Assembly: GCF_026385525.1 (NCBI RefSeq)
Contig: NZ_JANIDY010000001.1
Span: forward strand, 496,001 to 560,000
Reading direction: 5' to 3'
Source: Bombella pluederhausensis
GTDB lineage: Bacteria > Pseudomonadota > Alphaproteobacteria > Acetobacterales > Acetobacteraceae
DNA length: 64,000 nt
Made by a program: the position numbers and the translations under genes. Below are positions 27,094 through 37,257 of this stretch, one piece after another. Every line of letters begins with the position of its first letter. Position 1 is the first letter of the stretch. The notes beneath the pieces are model-generated. The model saw only the letters and a list, made by a program, of their open reading frames with translations, did not search any database and was not told where the DNA came from.

Positions 27094-29049
27094 GTGAGCA
27101 AGACGTTGTCCCGTCATGGTATTGATGTCACTGTGGTGGAGCAGGCCGTTAAGGCATCGCATGCCGCTTTGGGCAGGCGTCAGAAGGGTGACGGTCATTG
27201 GGTCTTCGAGCTGGAAGCCGATGCAACCATTCCTTCAGAATATGTTCTTCTGGGGCATTTTCTGGATCGTATTGATACGGCCCTTGAGCAGAAGATTGGG
27301 GTCTATCTGCGCCGCATTCAGGGTGATCATGGCGGCTGGCCACTCTATCAGGATGGCCGGTTTGACCTTTCAGCCAGTGTGAAAGCCTATTTCGCCCTGA
27401 AGATGATTGGTGATGACGTGGACGCCCCGCATATGCGCCGTGCCCGTGCGGCCATCCTTCAACATGGTGGGGCGGAGCGGAGTAATGTTTTTACCCGTAT
27501 CCAGCTGGCTCTGTATGGGGAAGTGCCATGGGATGCCGTGCCCGTCATGCCGGTGGAGCTCATGTTGCTGCCCCGTAAGGCATTTTTCTCCATCTGGAAT
27601 ATGTCATACTGGTCCCGCACTGTCATTGCGCCGCTGCTCATTCTGGCTGCGTATAAGCCACTTGCCCTGAATCCTCGTGGCGTGCATGTGCAGGAACTGT
27701 TCAAGCGTCCGCCAGCACGTATTAAGGACTGGATCCGTGGCCCTTATCGTTCGGTATGGGGGCGGGTCTTTACTTATCTGGATAAGGCACTGCGGCCCAT
27801 CGTGCCTCATATCCCCCGTTCCCTGCATGAGAAGGCTATTCGGGAGGCAGTTCGCTTCATTGAGAAACGGCTGAGTGGGGGCGGTTTGGGGGCGATTTAT
27901 CCCTCTATGGCCAATGTGCTCATGATGTATCGTGTGCTTGGCGTGCCAGATGATGACCCTCGTGTGGTGCAGGCATGGGAGGCTGTACAGGGGCTTCTGG
28001 TAGAAAAAGAGGATGAGGCCTATTGCCAGCCTTGCGTGTCGCCTGTCTGGGATACGGCGCTTTCTGGCCTTGCCATGCTGGAGGCCTCATCAGGTGCCGG
28101 TGCTGTGCAGCCAGCCGAGACAAAGGCCGCGCTGGAAAAGGCGGCGGCATGGTTGCGGGACCGTCAGATTCTGGATGTCAAAGGCGACTGGGCCATCAAC
28201 GCACCGGACCTTCGCCCGGGGGGCTGGGCCTTCCAGTACGAGAATGACTATTACCCGGATGTTGATGATACAGCCGTTGTTGGAATGCTGTTGCATCGGA
28301 TTGATCCTGAGAAAAATCGTGTCGCTATTGAGCGTGCCCGGGAATGGATCATCGGGATGCAGAGCAGTAATGGCGGCTGGGGTGCCTTTGACATTGATAA
28401 TGACCTTGAGGCCCTGAATCACATTCCTTTCTCGGATCATGGTGCCCTGCTGGACCCGCCAACGGTGGACGTCTCGGCCCGCTGCATTTCCTTCCTGTCC
28501 CAGCTGGGGCACCCGGAGGATATTGGCGTGATCCGTAAGGGGCTGGATTATATCCGCTCCGAGCAGGAGGAAAGCGGTAGCTGGTTTGGCCGTTGGGGCA
28601 CGAACTATATTTACGGCACATGGTCGGTTTTATGTGCTCTGAATATCGCTGGCGTGAGCCATGATGACCCCATGGTACAGCGTGCTGTGGCATGGCTGGA
28701 AAGCGTGCAGAATGAGGATGGTGGCTGGGGTGAAGACTGCGCCAGCTATGAGGGAGCCCCGCAGGGTGTCTACAAAACCAGCCTGCCAACCCAGACAGCT
28801 TGGGCTACGCTGGGGCTGATGGCCGTTGGTCGCCGGGATAGTGAGGCTGTCCAACGTGGTATGGCTTATCTGGCACAGCAGCAGGATGAGCAGGGTGAAT
28901 GGCACGAAGCACCCTATAATGCTGTTGGTTTCCCCAAGGTCTTCTATCTGCGTTATCATGGCTATAAGCAGTTCTTCCCGCTTATGGCTCTGTCCCGCTA
29001 TCGCAATCTGACAAGCAGCAATTCCGGGCAGGTGGAGTTCGGTTTCTGA
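27094..29049 (+). CDS. shc: Squalene-hopene cyclase
   Basis: Membrane-associated class II terpene cyclase that folds squalene into hopene and hopanol. The general-acid motif is DVDDTA, with the first Asp near residue 389. Several QW repeats are visible: QSSNGGWGAFD, QEESGSWFGRWG, QNEDGGWGED and QQDEQGEWHE. Length is 651 residues, usual for bacterial enzymes. I start at the GTG at 27094 because AAGGAG lies 6 bases before it; the ATG at 27076 has no ribosome-binding site. The stop overlaps the hpnG start (TGATG). Confidence 0.97.
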   Translation: MSKTLSRHGIDVTVVEQAVKASHAALGRRQKGDGHWVFELEADATIPSEYVLLGHFLDRIDTALEQKIGVYLRRIQGDHGGWPLYQDGRFDLSASVKAYFALKMIGDDVDAPHMRRARAAILQHGGAERSNVFTRIQLALYGEVPWDAVPVMPVELMLLPRKAFFSIWNMSYWSRTVIAPLLILAAYKPLALNPRGVHVQELFKRPPARIKDWIRGPYRSVWGRVFTYLDKALRPIVPHIPRSLHEKAIREAVRFIEKRLSGGGLGAIYPSMANVLMMYRVLGVPDDDPRVVQAWEAVQGLLVEKEDEAYCQPCVSPVWDTALSGLAMLEASSGAGAVQPAETKAALEKAAAWLRDRQILDVKGDWAINAPDLRPGGWAFQYENDYYPDVDDTAVVGMLLHRIDPEKNRVAIERAREWIIGMQSSNGGWGAFDIDNDLEALNHIPFSDHGALLDPPTVDVSARCISFLSQLGHPEDIGVIRKGLDYIRSEQEESGSWFGRWGTNYIYGTWSVLCALNIAGVSHDDPMVQRAVAWLESVQNEDGGWGEDCASYEGAPQGVYKTSLPTQTAWATLGLMAVGRRDSEAVQRGMAYLAQQQDEQGEWHEAPYNAVGFPKVFYLRYHGYKQFFPLMALSRYRNLTSSNSGQVEFGF

Positions 29050-29687
29050 TGCTCGGCATTCTGGCAGGGCTGAAGCAGGAAGCACATCTGGCGAGGCAAT
29101 TCTTTCCTGAGGCGAGGATTGCGCTCAGCCATGCCTGTGAGGCCGGAGCGCAGCGTGCCCTGTCAGCCCTGCTGGATGCCGGCGTGACGGAGCTTCTGTC
29201 TTTTGGCTGCTCCGGTGCGCTGGATGCCGTTTTGCCACCGGGAAGCGTGCAGGTGGCCGAATATGTGCAGTGTGAGGACGAGATTTACAGGTCAGACCCG
29301 GCTCTGAGTGCCCGCTTTGGTGCGGCGCAGGCTGCTGTGCGGGGTGGCATTCTGCATAGCCCGGTCATGATCGGTACTGCGGCTGAAAAGGCAACGCTTT
29401 TTGATCAGACAGGCTGTCATGCCGTGGATATGGAGAGTGGTCTGGTCGCCCGTTCTGGCCTGCCCTTTGCCGTGTTGAGGGTGATCTGTGATGATGCGGG
29501 GCGGGACTTGCCTCCCGCAGCTATAGAAGGGTTGAAAGACGGGCAGATTCATGTTCCGGCCCTTCTGGGGTCTATTCTGCGTCATCCGTCCCAGATTGGT
29601 GCCCTGATGGGACTGGGGCGTGATGCTGCCCGTGCCCGTCAGGCAATGGCGCATTTTTTGCAAGGTCTTCCCGTCGCACAAGGGTGA
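29049..29687 (+). CDS. hpnG: Hopanoid-associated nucleoside phosphorylase HpnG
   Basis: 212-residue member of the purine nucleoside phosphorylase / MTA nucleosidase superfamily. In extended hopanoid synthesis HpnG removes adenine from adenosylhopane to give ribosylhopane. Landmarks are LSFGCSGALD, the VDMESG active-site segment and VLRVICDDAGRDLP. It overlaps the shc stop by one base, so it is coupled. Its substrate needs HpnH (adenosylhopane synthase), which is not in this window and must be encoded elsewhere if the pathway is complete. Confidence 0.9.
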   Translation: MLGILAGLKQEAHLARQFFPEARIALSHACEAGAQRALSALLDAGVTELLSFGCSGALDAVLPPGSVQVAEYVQCEDEIYRSDPALSARFGAAQAAVRGGILHSPVMIGTAAEKATLFDQTGCHAVDMESGLVARSGLPFAVLRVICDDAGRDLPPAAIEGLKDGQIHVPALLGSILRHPSQIGALMGLGRDAARARQAMAHFLQGLPVAQG

Positions 29688-29865
29688 GGGTAGGGGAAAT
29701 ACTTGCCTTTCCCGTCAGCTTCTTTTAGAGAGGAGCGGTATTTTTTAGCTCCATAGAGGGGCTGAGGGATATATTTCGCACGCATGGCCCGGATTACCTG
29801 GTGTCCCGTATCATGAAGGGGCGTTGCCATGCGGAGGATAAACCAGAGAAAGAAAGTTTCAGACT

Positions 29866-30633
29866 ATGGCAATGCCACAGTTCACGATGCGTCAGCTGCT
29901 GGAAGCTGGTGTTCACTTCGGTCACCACACACGCCGCTGGAATCCGGCAATGGCACCGTATCTGTTCGGTGTCCGTAATCAGGTTCACATCATCGACCTT
30001 CAGCAGACTGTTCCGCTGCTGGACCGTGCCCTGAAGCAGGTGCGTGACACCGTGGCTTCCGGTGGTCGCGTTCTGTTCGTTGGTACGAAGCGTTCCGCTG
30101 CTGATCTGGTTGCCGAAGCGGCACAGCGTTGCGGCCAGTACTATGTCAACCATCGCTGGCTCGGCGGTATGCTGACAAACTGGAAGACCATCACAGGTTC
30201 CATCAAGCGTCTGCGTGGCATTGATGAGATGCTGGCTGGCGACACGGCTGGTCTGACCAAGAAGGAAGTCCTCGACATCACCCGTGACCGTGAGAAGCTG
30301 GAACGCTCCCTCGGCGGGATCAAGGACATGGGCGGTCTGCCGGACCTGCTGTTCGTGATCGACACGAACAAGGAAAAGCTGGCTGTTGAGGAAGCCAACA
30401 AGCTGGGCATCCCCGTGATCGCCGTGCTGGACAGCAACTCTGATCCGAAGGGTGTCACCTTCCCGATCCCGGGTAATGATGATGCCATCCGCGCCATCGC
30501 CACTTATTGCGAGCTGGTTTCTGGCGCTGTTCTGGACGGTATTTCTGCTGAGCTGGCTGCTTCCGGTCAGGATATCGGTGCTTCTGCTGAGCTGCCGGTT
30601 GAAGAAACCGTTGTGGCAGAGAAGGCTGAGTAA
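29866..30633 (+). CDS. rpsB: 30S ribosomal protein S2
   Basis: Assembles late on the 30S head/body junction and is needed for S1 binding. The 255-residue protein starts [20 protein letters not shown] and has the S2 signatures [41 protein letters not shown] and [15 protein letters not shown]. The C-terminus is a short acidic Ala/Glu/Val tail. It precedes tsf, the usual bacterial arrangement. The 178-base leader after hpnG probably carries its own promoter; no known S2 autoregulatory element could be recognised. Confidence 0.98.
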   Translation: MAMPQFTMRQLLEAGVHFGHHTRRWNPAMAPYLFGVRNQVHIIDLQQTVPLLDRALKQVRDTVASGGRVLFVGTKRSAADLVAEAAQRCGQYYVNHRWLGGMLTNWKTITGSIKRLRGIDEMLAGDTAGLTKKEVLDITRDREKLERSLGGIKDMGGLPDLLFVIDTNKEKLAVEEANKLGIPVIAVLDSNSDPKGVTFPIPGNDDAIRAIATYCELVSGAVLDGISAELAASGQDIGASAELPVEETVVAEKAE

Positions 30634-30724
30634 GCTTCTCCATCTGGCCCTTCAGGGCCGTGCCAGACATCCGGTCTGCCCCGCATGGTAAGGGCTGGAT
30701 GATGGAAATATGACATGAACAGCT

Positions 30725-30755
30725 CATGCAGCCGTGGATGCGTCCCGGCTGCATG
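30725..30755 (+). promoter_or_regulatory. Strong hairpin between rpsB and tsf
   Basis: CATGCAGCCG (30725-30734) pairs perfectly with CGGCTGCATG (30746-30755), followed by GGTGTTTTAT, 26 bases before the tsf ATG. It could be an attenuator that sets the S2 to EF-Ts ratio or a processing site. It is not a classic terminator because the T run is interrupted. Confidence 0.55.
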
Positions 30756-30781
30756 GGTGTTTTATCAGGGATGATAGAGAT

Positions 30782-31693
30782 ATGGCAGGAATTACTGCTG
30801 CAATGGTGCGCGAGCTGCGCGATGCAACAAGCGCAGGCATGATGGACTGCAAAAAGGCCCTGACGGAAGCCAATGGCGACATGCAGGCCGCTATCGACTG
30901 GCTGCGCAAGAAGGGCCTGTCTCAGGCTGCCAAGAAGTCCGGTCGTGTTGCTGCTGAAGGTCTGGTGGCTGTTGCCGTTGATGGCAAGAAGGCCGCCATG
31001 GTCGAAGTCAACGCCGAGACAGACTTCGTTGCCCGTAACGATGCCTTCCAGCAGGCTGTGGAAGACATCGCCAAGGTGGCTCTGACGGTTGGTGGTGATC
31101 TGGAGGCCGTCAAGGCTGCCAAGATGCCGTCCGGTCGTACGGTTGCTGATGAGCTGACCCATCTGGTTGCTACCATCGGTGAAAACATGAGCCTGCGCCG
31201 TGTTGAGGTCCTGAGCGTACCGTCTGGTGTTGTGGCCAGCTACGTTCACGGTGCTCTGCGTCCGGGCGTTGGCCGCATCGGCGTGCTGGCTGCTATTGAA
31301 GCACCTTCCGAGAGCGAAGCTCTGCTGACGCTGGGCCGTCAGATCGGTATGCATGTTGCTGCTACAAGCCCGACCGCTCTGGATGTGGATAGCGTTGACG
31401 CTGCCGCTGTTGCTCATGAGCGTAAGGTTCTGGAAGATCAGGCTCGTAGCTCCGGTAAGCCGGAAGCCATCATCGAGAAGATGGTGGAAGGCCGCATCCG
31501 TAAGTTCTACGAAGAAGTCGTTCTTCTGGAGCAGGTCTGGGTGCATGACGGTGAAAGCCGCGTGAAGGAAGTCGTCAAGAAGGCTGGCGCCAAGCTGGTT
31601 GGCTTCGCCCGTTACAAGCTGGGTGAAGGCATCGAGAAGGCTGAGACAGACTTCGCTGCCGAAGTGGCTGCGGCTTCTGGCCAGAAGAAATAA
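30782..31693 (+). CDS. tsf: Elongation factor Ts
   Basis: Guanine-nucleotide exchange factor that regenerates EF-Tu-GTP. The 303-residue protein has the N-terminal UBA-like part with [22 protein letters not shown], the AIDWLRKKG segment and the core [13 protein letters not shown]. The frame is open upstream to 30734, but the family N-terminus [13 protein letters not shown] starts at the ATG at 30782. Codon use is strongly biased, as in rpsB. A terminator follows. Confidence 0.98.
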   Translation: MAGITAAMVRELRDATSAGMMDCKKALTEANGDMQAAIDWLRKKGLSQAAKKSGRVAAEGLVAVAVDGKKAAMVEVNAETDFVARNDAFQQAVEDIAKVALTVGGDLEAVKAAKMPSGRTVADELTHLVATIGENMSLRRVEVLSVPSGVVASYVHGALRPGVGRIGVLAAIEAPSESEALLTLGRQIGMHVAATSPTALDVDSVDAAAVAHERKVLEDQARSSGKPEAIIEKMVEGRIRKFYEEVVLLEQVWVHDGESRVKEVVKKAGAKLVGFARYKLGEGIEKAETDFAAEVAAASGQKK

Positions 31694-31720
31694 GCCTTTA
31701 ACGGTTTATTGCTAGGAAGG

Positions 31721-31753
31721 GGGTCTTCGTCATTGTGACGGAGGCCCTTTTTC
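31721..31753 (+). terminator. Terminator after tsf
   Basis: GGGTCTTCGTC pairs with GACGGAGGCCC (with two G-U pairs) around ATTGT, followed by TTTTT. It ends the rpsB-tsf unit; the recO start is only 18 bases further on. Confidence 0.75.
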
Positions 31754-31770
31754 TGTTCCAAGGGGGCGTT

Positions 31771-32541
31771 ATGGAGTGGGAAGAACCGGCCATCATTCTG
31801 CGACTGTCCCCCCACGGGGAGAGCAGCCTGCTTGTCCGGGTGCTGACACAAAAGCGGGGCGTCTATCATGCGCTTGTAAAGGGGGGGCGATCCCGCCGTC
31901 AGGCTGGGTTATGGCAGGAAGGCAGCCTTATCATGGCCCGCTGGAAGGCCCGTCTGCCAGAACAGTTGGGGCATATGACGGCAGAGCTGGTGCGGCCGAC
32001 AGCATCTTTTCTGCTGGATCATCCTCTGGCCCTGTCCTTGCTTAGCAGTGCCTGTAGTCTGTGCAGTGAGGCGCTTGCTGAAAGGGAGCCGCATGAGCCG
32101 CTTTTTGCCTCTTTGGCGCATTTCATGGGAGTTTTGAGTGTGTCTGCCGCTGAGCCCCCCGTGGCGCTCTATTTCCGGTGGGAGCTGATCCTGTTGCAGG
32201 AACTGGGCTATGGGCTGACGCTGGATCGCTGTGCCGTGACGGATGTGCGGGAAGGGCTGGCTTATGTGTCACCTCGCACGGGCCGGGCTGTAAGTGAGGA
32301 AGGTGCCGGGGACTGGAAGGATCGTCTTTTGCCGCTTCCCTCATGTTTGCTGAATGATGACGATGAAGGGGAGCCGTTCGGGTGGCTAAGTGCTGCACGG
32401 CTGAGCGGACATTTCTTGCAACGGGCTGTTTTTGCAGCGCATCACCGGCCTCTGCCTGCGGCACGGGATCGGCTGGTGACGGCTCTTTACGGGCTTGTTG
32501 AAGACGGGGCCTCTGGACAGGAGGAAAAAGAGCGTGTCTAA
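31771..32541 (+). CDS. recO: DNA repair protein RecO
   Basis: Helps RecA load on SSB-coated single strands in the RecFOR pathway. The 256-residue protein begins with the OB-fold region: EPAIILRLSPHGESSLLVRVLT, then VYHALVKGGRSRRQ and GSLIMARWKARLPEQLG. A helical domain follows (ALYFRWELILLQELGYGLTLDRCAVT). The ATG at 31771 has AAGGGGG 6-10 bases upstream; an upstream ATG at 31735 lies inside the tsf terminator and is unlikely. Only one cysteine of the usual zinc cluster is near its place, as in other RecO proteins that lack zinc. Confidence 0.92.
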   Translation: MEWEEPAIILRLSPHGESSLLVRVLTQKRGVYHALVKGGRSRRQAGLWQEGSLIMARWKARLPEQLGHMTAELVRPTASFLLDHPLALSLLSSACSLCSEALAEREPHEPLFASLAHFMGVLSVSAAEPPVALYFRWELILLQELGYGLTLDRCAVTDVREGLAYVSPRTGRAVSEEGAGDWKDRLLPLPSCLLNDDDEGEPFGWLSAARLSGHFLQRAVFAAHHRPLPAARDRLVTALYGLVEDGASGQEEKERV

Positions 32542-32580
32542 CCTGTTCTCCCAAAGGCCAAACAGGAAGCAGGAGACCTT

Positions 32581-34791
32581 ATGACGGGCGATCTCGCCGG
32601 GCATATCGAAGATACACGGCTGGCTGAAGCATTAAGCGAGCGTTATCTGGCCTATGCCATGTCCACCATCACGTCACGGTCCCTGCCAGATGTCCGGGAT
32701 GGTCTCAAACCTGTGCATCGGCGCCTGCTTTACGCCATGCAGCAGCTCAAGCTGGACCCGACTTCCGGCTTCAAGAAGTGCGCTCGTGTGGTGGGTGATG
32801 TCATCGGTAAGTTCCATCCGCATGGTGATGCGTCTGTTTATGATGCGCTGGTGCGTCTGGCGCAGGATTTTGCTGTGCGTTACCCGCTGGTGGAGGGGCA
32901 GGGCAATTTCGGGTCCATTGATGGCGATGGTGCTGCCGCTATGCGGTACACCGAAAGCCGCATGACCGAAACAGCCCGTATCATGCTGGAAGGCATCAGC
33001 GATGATGCGGTTGATTTCCGCCCGACCTATGACAATGAGGATCAGGAGCCGGTCGTTCTGCCGGGTCTGTTCCCCAATCTTCTGGCCAATGGAGCGGCGG
33101 GGATTGCCGTGGGTATGGCCACCAGCATTCCACCGCATAATGCTGCTGAACTTTATCAGGCTGCTCGTCTTCTGATTGAAAAGCCGGAATGCAGCACGGA
33201 AGACCTTCTGAATATCGTTCCGGGGCCGGACTTCCCTACGGGAGGGCTGCTGGTGGAAGACCGCCAGACGCTCGTTCAGGCTTACGAGACAGGGCGGGGC
33301 AGCTTCCGCATCCGGGCTCGCTGGGCGGTCGAGAAAGGGCGGAGTGGTCTCTGGACCATTATCGTGTCGGAAATTCCCTATCAGGTGCAGAAGGGCAAGC
33401 TGATTGAAGACATTGCCAAGAAGATGGAGGAGAAGAAGCTTCCCCTTCTGGCGGATGTACGGGATGAAAGCACAACGGATATCCGACTGGTTCTGGAGCC
33501 GAAAACCCGCAACTGCGACCCTGAAGTGTTGATGGAAACGCTTTTTAAGCACACCATGCTGGAGAGCCGTTTCAGCCTGAACATGAATGTGCTCAGTCAG
33601 GGGAAAATCCCCGGTGTGCTGTCCCTTCGGGAGGTGCTGAAGGCGTGGCTGGAGCATGTGCATGATGTGCTCGTCCGCCGCACACAGCATCGTTTGGATG
33701 CCGTCCTGAAACGGCTTGAGATTTTGGAAGGCTTCCTGAAGGTCTATCTGAATCTTGATGAAGTTATTCGCATTATCCGGGAGGAGGATGAACCCAAGCC
33801 TGCCCTGATGAAGGCTTTCTCTCTGAGCGAACTTCAGGCGGACTATGTGCTGAACATGCGTCTGCGCTCCCTGCGGCGTCTGGAAGAAATGGAAATCCGC
33901 AAGGAATGGGATGGTCTGGGCAAGGAACAGGCGTCACTGGAGGCCCTGCTGGGCTCCGAGAAGCGCCGTTGGACCCGGATTGGTAAAGACCTCCAGAAGA
34001 TGCAGGCCCTCTTTGAGGGCGGTCCTTATGGTCAGCGGCGTACGACTATGGCGGAGGCCCCTGCCAATATTGATACATCTGCCGCTCTGGCTGTGGAGCG
34101 TGAACCTGTCACGGTTCTGCTCTCTCAGGAAGGCTGGGTCCGTGCTGTTAAAGGGCATGGACATGATGCGGAGAATCATCGCTTCAAGGAAGGGGACGGG
34201 CTGGCATGGCAGGTGGAGTGTCAGAGTACGGACCGTCTCTGCCTTATGGCCGCAGGAGGTCGTGCCTTCACGCTGAAGGTGGCGGACCTGCCCCGTGGGC
34301 GTGGCTTTGGCCAGCCCGTGCGGACGCTGGCTGATCTGGCGCAGGAAGATCAGGTTGTGGCCTTCTTTGCGCTGGGTGATGATGATACCCGGTATCTCCT
34401 GACCAGCAGTGACGGCAGAGGGATGCAGGTTGCTGCCAGCAATCTGTCTGCCGAGAAGCGGACAGGACGGCAGGTTTTCAATCTGCGTGAGGGTGCCTGT
34501 ATTCAGTTCGTTTACCCTGCCGAGGGGACGCATGTGCTCTGCCTGACAACCGCAAAACGGGCGCTCGTTTTCCCATTGGAGCAGGTGGCCGAGGTGGCGA
34601 AAGGTGGCGGTGTCAGCCTTCAGAAGCTGACGGCTGGGGTGGGCATACAGCATGTCCGTCTGTTCACTCTGGCGGAAGGGCTGGTCTGGAAGGAAGGGCA
34701 GAAAGTTCGTTCCGCCGATGACCTTGCACCTCTGGAAGGGCGGCGTGGTGCTGTCGGCAAGGTGGCACCGCAATGGATGCTGCGGAAATAA
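32581..34791 (+). CDS. parC: DNA topoisomerase IV subunit A
   Basis: With ParE it decatenates daughter chromosomes. The 736-residue protein has the breakage-reunion domain with [37 protein letters not shown], the catalytic tyrosine in MRYTESRMT, and [18 protein letters not shown]. The C-terminal beta-propeller is shorter and less repetitive than in GyrA and has no GyrA box, which supports ParC over GyrA. In the quinolone-sensitive helix the residue aligned with E. coli Ser80 is Ala and that aligned with Glu84 is Asp. It starts 39 bases after recO. Confidence 0.95.
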   Translation: MTGDLAGHIEDTRLAEALSERYLAYAMSTITSRSLPDVRDGLKPVHRRLLYAMQQLKLDPTSGFKKCARVVGDVIGKFHPHGDASVYDALVRLAQDFAVRYPLVEGQGNFGSIDGDGAAAMRYTESRMTETARIMLEGISDDAVDFRPTYDNEDQEPVVLPGLFPNLLANGAAGIAVGMATSIPPHNAAELYQAARLLIEKPECSTEDLLNIVPGPDFPTGGLLVEDRQTLVQAYETGRGSFRIRARWAVEKGRSGLWTIIVSEIPYQVQKGKLIEDIAKKMEEKKLPLLADVRDESTTDIRLVLEPKTRNCDPEVLMETLFKHTMLESRFSLNMNVLSQGKIPGVLSLREVLKAWLEHVHDVLVRRTQHRLDAVLKRLEILEGFLKVYLNLDEVIRIIREEDEPKPALMKAFSLSELQADYVLNMRLRSLRRLEEMEIRKEWDGLGKEQASLEALLGSEKRRWTRIGKDLQKMQALFEGGPYGQRRTTMAEAPANIDTSAALAVEREPVTVLLSQEGWVRAVKGHGHDAENHRFKEGDGLAWQVECQSTDRLCLMAAGGRAFTLKVADLPRGRGFGQPVRTLADLAQEDQVVAFFALGDDDTRYLLTSSDGRGMQVAASNLSAEKRTGRQVFNLREGACIQFVYPAEGTHVLCLTTAKRALVFPLEQVAEVAKGGGVSLQKLTAGVGIQHVRLFTLAEGLVWKEGQKVRSADDLAPLEGRRGAVGKVAPQWMLRK

Positions 34792-34880
34792 CAGGCATAT
34801 GGGTTAGTGTATTTTTTCCATGTTGTGGTGCATGGAGGGAGTAACACCACACCAATCATCATCTGGTAAAAGAGGGGGCC

Positions 34881-36299
34881 ATGGCAGAAACGCTTACCTT
34901 CCTGTTCGGAATGCTGCATGTGTGCCTCTCCCTGTGGGTGACGGTCCATATATTGCTGACCAAGCGAGATACGGCGTCTGCCACGGGCTGGATCGGTTTC
35001 TGTTGGGTGATGCCCTATCTGGGATCGGTCCTGTATCTGTGTCTGGGTATTAACCGGGTGCGCCGCCGGGCGCAGAAGCTGCGTGAGGATGTGGACCCGG
35101 AAGAAACGGCCTTTCTAGCCAAATGGTCCCATGATGCAGCGGATAGCTTCATGTATCCTCTTGTCCGGATGCTGGATGAGCTGACGGGTTTGCCTCTGCT
35201 CAAAGGCAACAGGGTGGAGTGCCTTCATAATGGGGATCATGCCTATCCGAGAATGCTGGAAAGTATCGGTCAGGCGCAGCGGTCCATTCTGCTTTGTTCC
35301 TATATTTTCCGCTGCGATCGGATCGGCCAGCAGTTCGTGGCAGCCCTTGTCGAGGCCCGGAAAAGAGGGGTCGAGGTTCGTGTGCTGGTGGATGGGGTCG
35401 GCAGTGGGTATCTCTATAGCCCCATCATTCAGACATTGAGGCAGCAGGGCATACGCTGTGCCCGTTTCATGCATTCTCTCTGGCCGTGGCGTATGCCCTT
35501 CGTCAATCTGCGGGATCATCGCAAGATATTGGTGGTGGATGGTCACGTGGGCTTCATGGGAGGGCTGAATATCGGGGATGAGAACATGCTCAGCCAACCC
35601 TCTAGCGGGCGGCGTATTCCAGTGGCGGATACACATTTCCGGCTGGAAGGGCCCGTTGTGCAGCAGCTTTCGGAGGTGTTCGTACGGGACTGGGGCTTTA
35701 CGACTGGGGAAACGCTGGATGGCGACTGCTACTTTCCGCCACCTGTTTCGGCAGGGACCATACCAGCCCGTGTTGTGACGTCAGGTCCGGATACGGATAT
35801 CGAGCAGATCGAATATACCATCCTTCAGGCTGTTATTCTGGCCCGCAGCCATGTGTGCTTCATGACACCCTATTTCATTCCTGATAACCGCTTTGCAACG
35901 GAGCTGGGGCTGGCGGCCCTGCGTGGGGTGACGGTGGATATTCTTGTGCCACGGCGCAGCAATCATCCAGTGACGGATTACGCACGGGATGCCTGTTTGC
36001 GGGAGCTGGTTCAGGCAGGGTGCCGGGTATGGCTGGGGGATCCGCCCTTCAATCATTCCAAGCTGATGACGGTTGATCAGGCATGGAGCTTCGTGGGGAG
36101 CGCCAATCTGGACCGGCGTTCTCTGCGTCTCAATTTCGAATGTAACCTGACCCTGCATGACCAGCAGACAGCGGCGCATTTGGAGGAGTTCATCCGTGCG
36201 AAGTGTCATCATCGGCTGGACCTTGCCGAGATTGATACATGGTCGCTGCCTGTCAGGCTCAGGAATGCCGCCTGCCGTCTTTTCCTGCCCTATCTCTGA
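34881..36299 (+). CDS. cls: Cardiolipin synthase
   Basis: Phospholipase-D-type transferase that joins two phosphatidylglycerols into cardiolipin. The 472-residue protein has two N-terminal membrane segments (about residues 5-25 and 35-58) and two HKD motifs: LRDHRKILVVDG and FNHSKLMTVDQAWSFVGSAN. VADTHFRLEGP precedes the second half. It follows parC by 89 bases and is convergent with the EEP-family gene, only 3 bases apart. cdh at 3.6 kb acts on the phospholipid precursor CDP-diacylglycerol. Confidence 0.95.
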   Translation: MAETLTFLFGMLHVCLSLWVTVHILLTKRDTASATGWIGFCWVMPYLGSVLYLCLGINRVRRRAQKLREDVDPEETAFLAKWSHDAADSFMYPLVRMLDELTGLPLLKGNRVECLHNGDHAYPRMLESIGQAQRSILLCSYIFRCDRIGQQFVAALVEARKRGVEVRVLVDGVGSGYLYSPIIQTLRQQGIRCARFMHSLWPWRMPFVNLRDHRKILVVDGHVGFMGGLNIGDENMLSQPSSGRRIPVADTHFRLEGPVVQQLSEVFVRDWGFTTGETLDGDCYFPPPVSAGTIPARVVTSGPDTDIEQIEYTILQAVILARSHVCFMTPYFIPDNRFATELGLAALRGVTVDILVPRRSNHPVTDYARDACLRELVQAGCRVWLGDPPFNHSKLMTVDQAWSFVGSANLDRRSLRLNFECNLTLHDQQTAAHLEEFIRAKCHHRLDLAEIDTWSLPVRLRNAACRLFLPYL

Positions 36300-36302
36300 A
36301 GG

Positions 36303-37019
36303 TCAGAGGGAGATGGCCATCGTGTTGTCTTCGTGCCGTTCCTGATGTGGCGCGGCAGTGGATGGCTTGATGGGCAGGTCCGGTTGCAGCGTGACAGAGA
36401 TGGGCCGGTGATCAGATCCGAAGCGGGGATAGACCCGTCTGTCCAGCAGTGAGAAGCCACGGACAAGGCAGCGGTCCAGACGCAGGGGCACTTTGTCGAG
36501 CATACGGTGTGTCTGCTCCCGTGGTCCTACATCTTCAAAGCCCCGCAGCATGGCAGGCCCCACCTGATTGAAATCCCCGATGATGATGGCTCGTTCTGGC
36601 AGTTCCTGCCGGATGAGGCGGAGCTGGCGGCGGTTGAGGATGGGGCCGTGGGACAGATGCACATTGGCGATACTGAAAGGGCCGAAGCCTGTATCAAATG
36701 TCAGAAGCTGGGCAGAACGGTGTGCGGCCAGCCCGGGGGGGAGCATGTGCAGCCGGGGCGGATTTAGAAAGGGGAAGCGGCTCCAGCAGGCCGTACCGTG
36801 GACACGTCCTTCCGAAGCCAGACGGCTGAAATGACCTTCCACCAGATCAGGCAGCCTGTTGGTGAATAGACGGCATTCCTGCATGAGCAGAATATCGGCC
36901 TTGGTTACTCGGAGGAGAAGCCGGATATCTTCCAGCGTGGCCCCATCTTCATGAAAGAGGTTCCAGCTGACGAGCCGCAGGGCATGGGGTGTGGCGGAAG
37001 ATGATGTCGGGTCCTGCAT
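36303..37019 (-). CDS. Endonuclease/exonuclease/phosphatase family protein
   Basis: 238-residue EEP-fold hydrolase. Family landmarks are LVSWNLFHEDGA, ADILLMQECRLF (metal-binding Glu), NVHLSHGP, IIGDFNQVG and the terminal GSDHRPISVTLQ with the catalytic Asp-His pair. No signal peptide is clear. The substrate could be DNA, a phosphoinositide-like molecule or another phosphodiester; the sequence does not decide. I start at the ATG at 37019 because the conserved fold begins soon after; a GTG at 37094 extends the frame by 25 unremarkable residues. Confidence 0.82.
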   Translation of the reverse strand: MQDPTSSSATPHALRLVSWNLFHEDGATLEDIRLLLRVTKADILLMQECRLFTNRLPDLVEGHFSRLASEGRVHGTACWSRFPFLNPPRLHMLPPGLAAHRSAQLLTFDTGFGPFSIANVHLSHGPILNRRQLRLIRQELPERAIIIGDFNQVGPAMLRGFEDVGPREQTHRMLDKVPLRLDRCLVRGFSLLDRRVYPRFGSDHRPISVTLQPDLPIKPSTAAPHQERHEDNTMAISL

Positions 37020-37257
37020 GAGCGTAACGGCCTGAAAATCAATGACATGAAGACCCGTAGGGACAGGCCTGTAGAAACGGTGTTCAGTGTACACTGCCCC
37101 GTAAGAAAAGAATATTGTGGCGTAAGTGTGGCGTGGCCATTTCGTAGGTCGGAGGGCGCATTCAATGTATGATAGGGCTTGCGTCCCCTTTGCGAAGCAG
37201 GGAAAATTATGCCTGACAGTTTAAAATAATCCGCATGATAGATCGGGAGTGGCAGGC

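Noticed and set aside
29688-29865. A ribosomal-protein autoregulatory leader before rpsB
   Set aside because: A small AGCTCC/GGGGCT stem is present, but nothing matches a known S2-binding element well enough to call.
37095-37257. A methionine/SAM riboswitch before metC
   Set aside because: No known SAM riboswitch core could be recognised in the 160-base leader.
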